This document shows positions 42,512-42,540 of a stretch of 42,540 nt of DNA, piece by piece. The notes beneath the pieces were generated by a model. The model saw only the letters and a list, made by a program, of their open reading frames with translations. It did no database searches and was not told where the DNA came from. Within the stretch, counting starts at the first letter, position 1; every line of letters begins with the position of its first letter. The translations under genes were made by a program, and so were the position numbers. This stretch comes from Pseudomonadota bacterium. GTDB lineage: Bacteria; Pseudomonadota; Alphaproteobacteria; Rhizobiales; Xanthobacteraceae. The stretch spans positions 1 through 42,540 of the forward strand of contig JAEXYA010000057.1 of assembly GCA_023451825.1 (NCBI GenBank). Reading direction: 5' to 3'.

Positions 42512-42540
42512 GTAGGGTGGGCAAAGCGTAGCGTGCCCAC
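42512..42540. repeat. Start of a palindromic repeat, cut by the window end
   Basis: GTAGGGTGGGCAAAGCGTAG followed by CGTGCCCAC resembles the left arm of a further dispersed repeat (GTAGGGTGGGCAAAGCG type). The complementary arm would lie beyond the window. Confidence 0.6.

Overview
The window reads as chromosomal housekeeping DNA of an alphaproteobacterium of the Bradyrhizobium/Rhodopseudomonas/Afipia group (Nitrobacteraceae). The GC-rich codon use, the gene content (gpsA-EVE-methyltransferase, rsmB next to a heparinase-like gene and purH, a glnK/amtB cluster, aminotransferase-ftsK-lolA-xth) and the palindromic intergenic repeats fit that family. No phage, insertion sequence, plasmid or CRISPR signature was found. 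Organism assignment is inference from gene order and style, not a database match.

Layout. 1-2.2 kb: gpsA, an EVE-domain protein and an ETF-beta/L7-L12-type lysine methyltransferase in a tight operon. 2.3-8.7 kb: topoisomerase IB (-) divergent from acetyl-CoA synthetase (+), then a Tat-exported Kelch propeller, a YkuD L,D-transpeptidase, a membrane-anchored nuclease-like protein (-) and an SDHAF4-type assembly factor (-). 8.9-14 kb: rsmB-type rRNA methyltransferase, heparinase II/III-like protein, purH. 14-25 kb: UMF1-type transporter (-), gamma-glutamyltranspeptidase, an MFS carrier overlapping a PDC-lactonase-like amidohydrolase, GST (-) divergent from a DUF2239 gene across a striking palindrome, a MATE pump, an HCCA-isomerase-like protein, an odd SDR and a ketopantoate-reductase-like gene. 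25-28.2 kb: dihaem cytochrome c and a PQQ-type sugar dehydrogenase (both -), a tail-anchored unknown protein and tRNA-Gly(GCC). 28.4-33.1 kb: CnoX-like thioredoxin-TPR, a solo LON-domain protein, a Trm112-like protein, a UbiH-type hydroxylase (-), tesB and a YciI protein. 33.1-35.9 kb: glnK, glnK, amtB with a sigma-54-like promoter and a good terminator. 35.9-36.5 kb: a MNT/HEPN pair. 36.6-42.5 kb: aminotransferase and ftsK behind a textbook CtrA site, then lolA and xth.

The most interesting points are: the MNT-HEPN pair, whose HEPN motif lacks the usual arginine but keeps the tyrosine that MntA-type enzymes AMPylate; two PII genes ahead of a single amtB with a 402-bp gene-free gap; the perfect TTAA-N7-TTAACCAT box before the ftsK operon; the palindromic operator between GST and DUF2239; an SDR whose catalytic Tyr is Phe; and about sixteen palindromic repeat copies of several families that fill most gaps between transcription units. 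I did not find a clearly new multi-gene system; the MNT-HEPN variant is the closest candidate.
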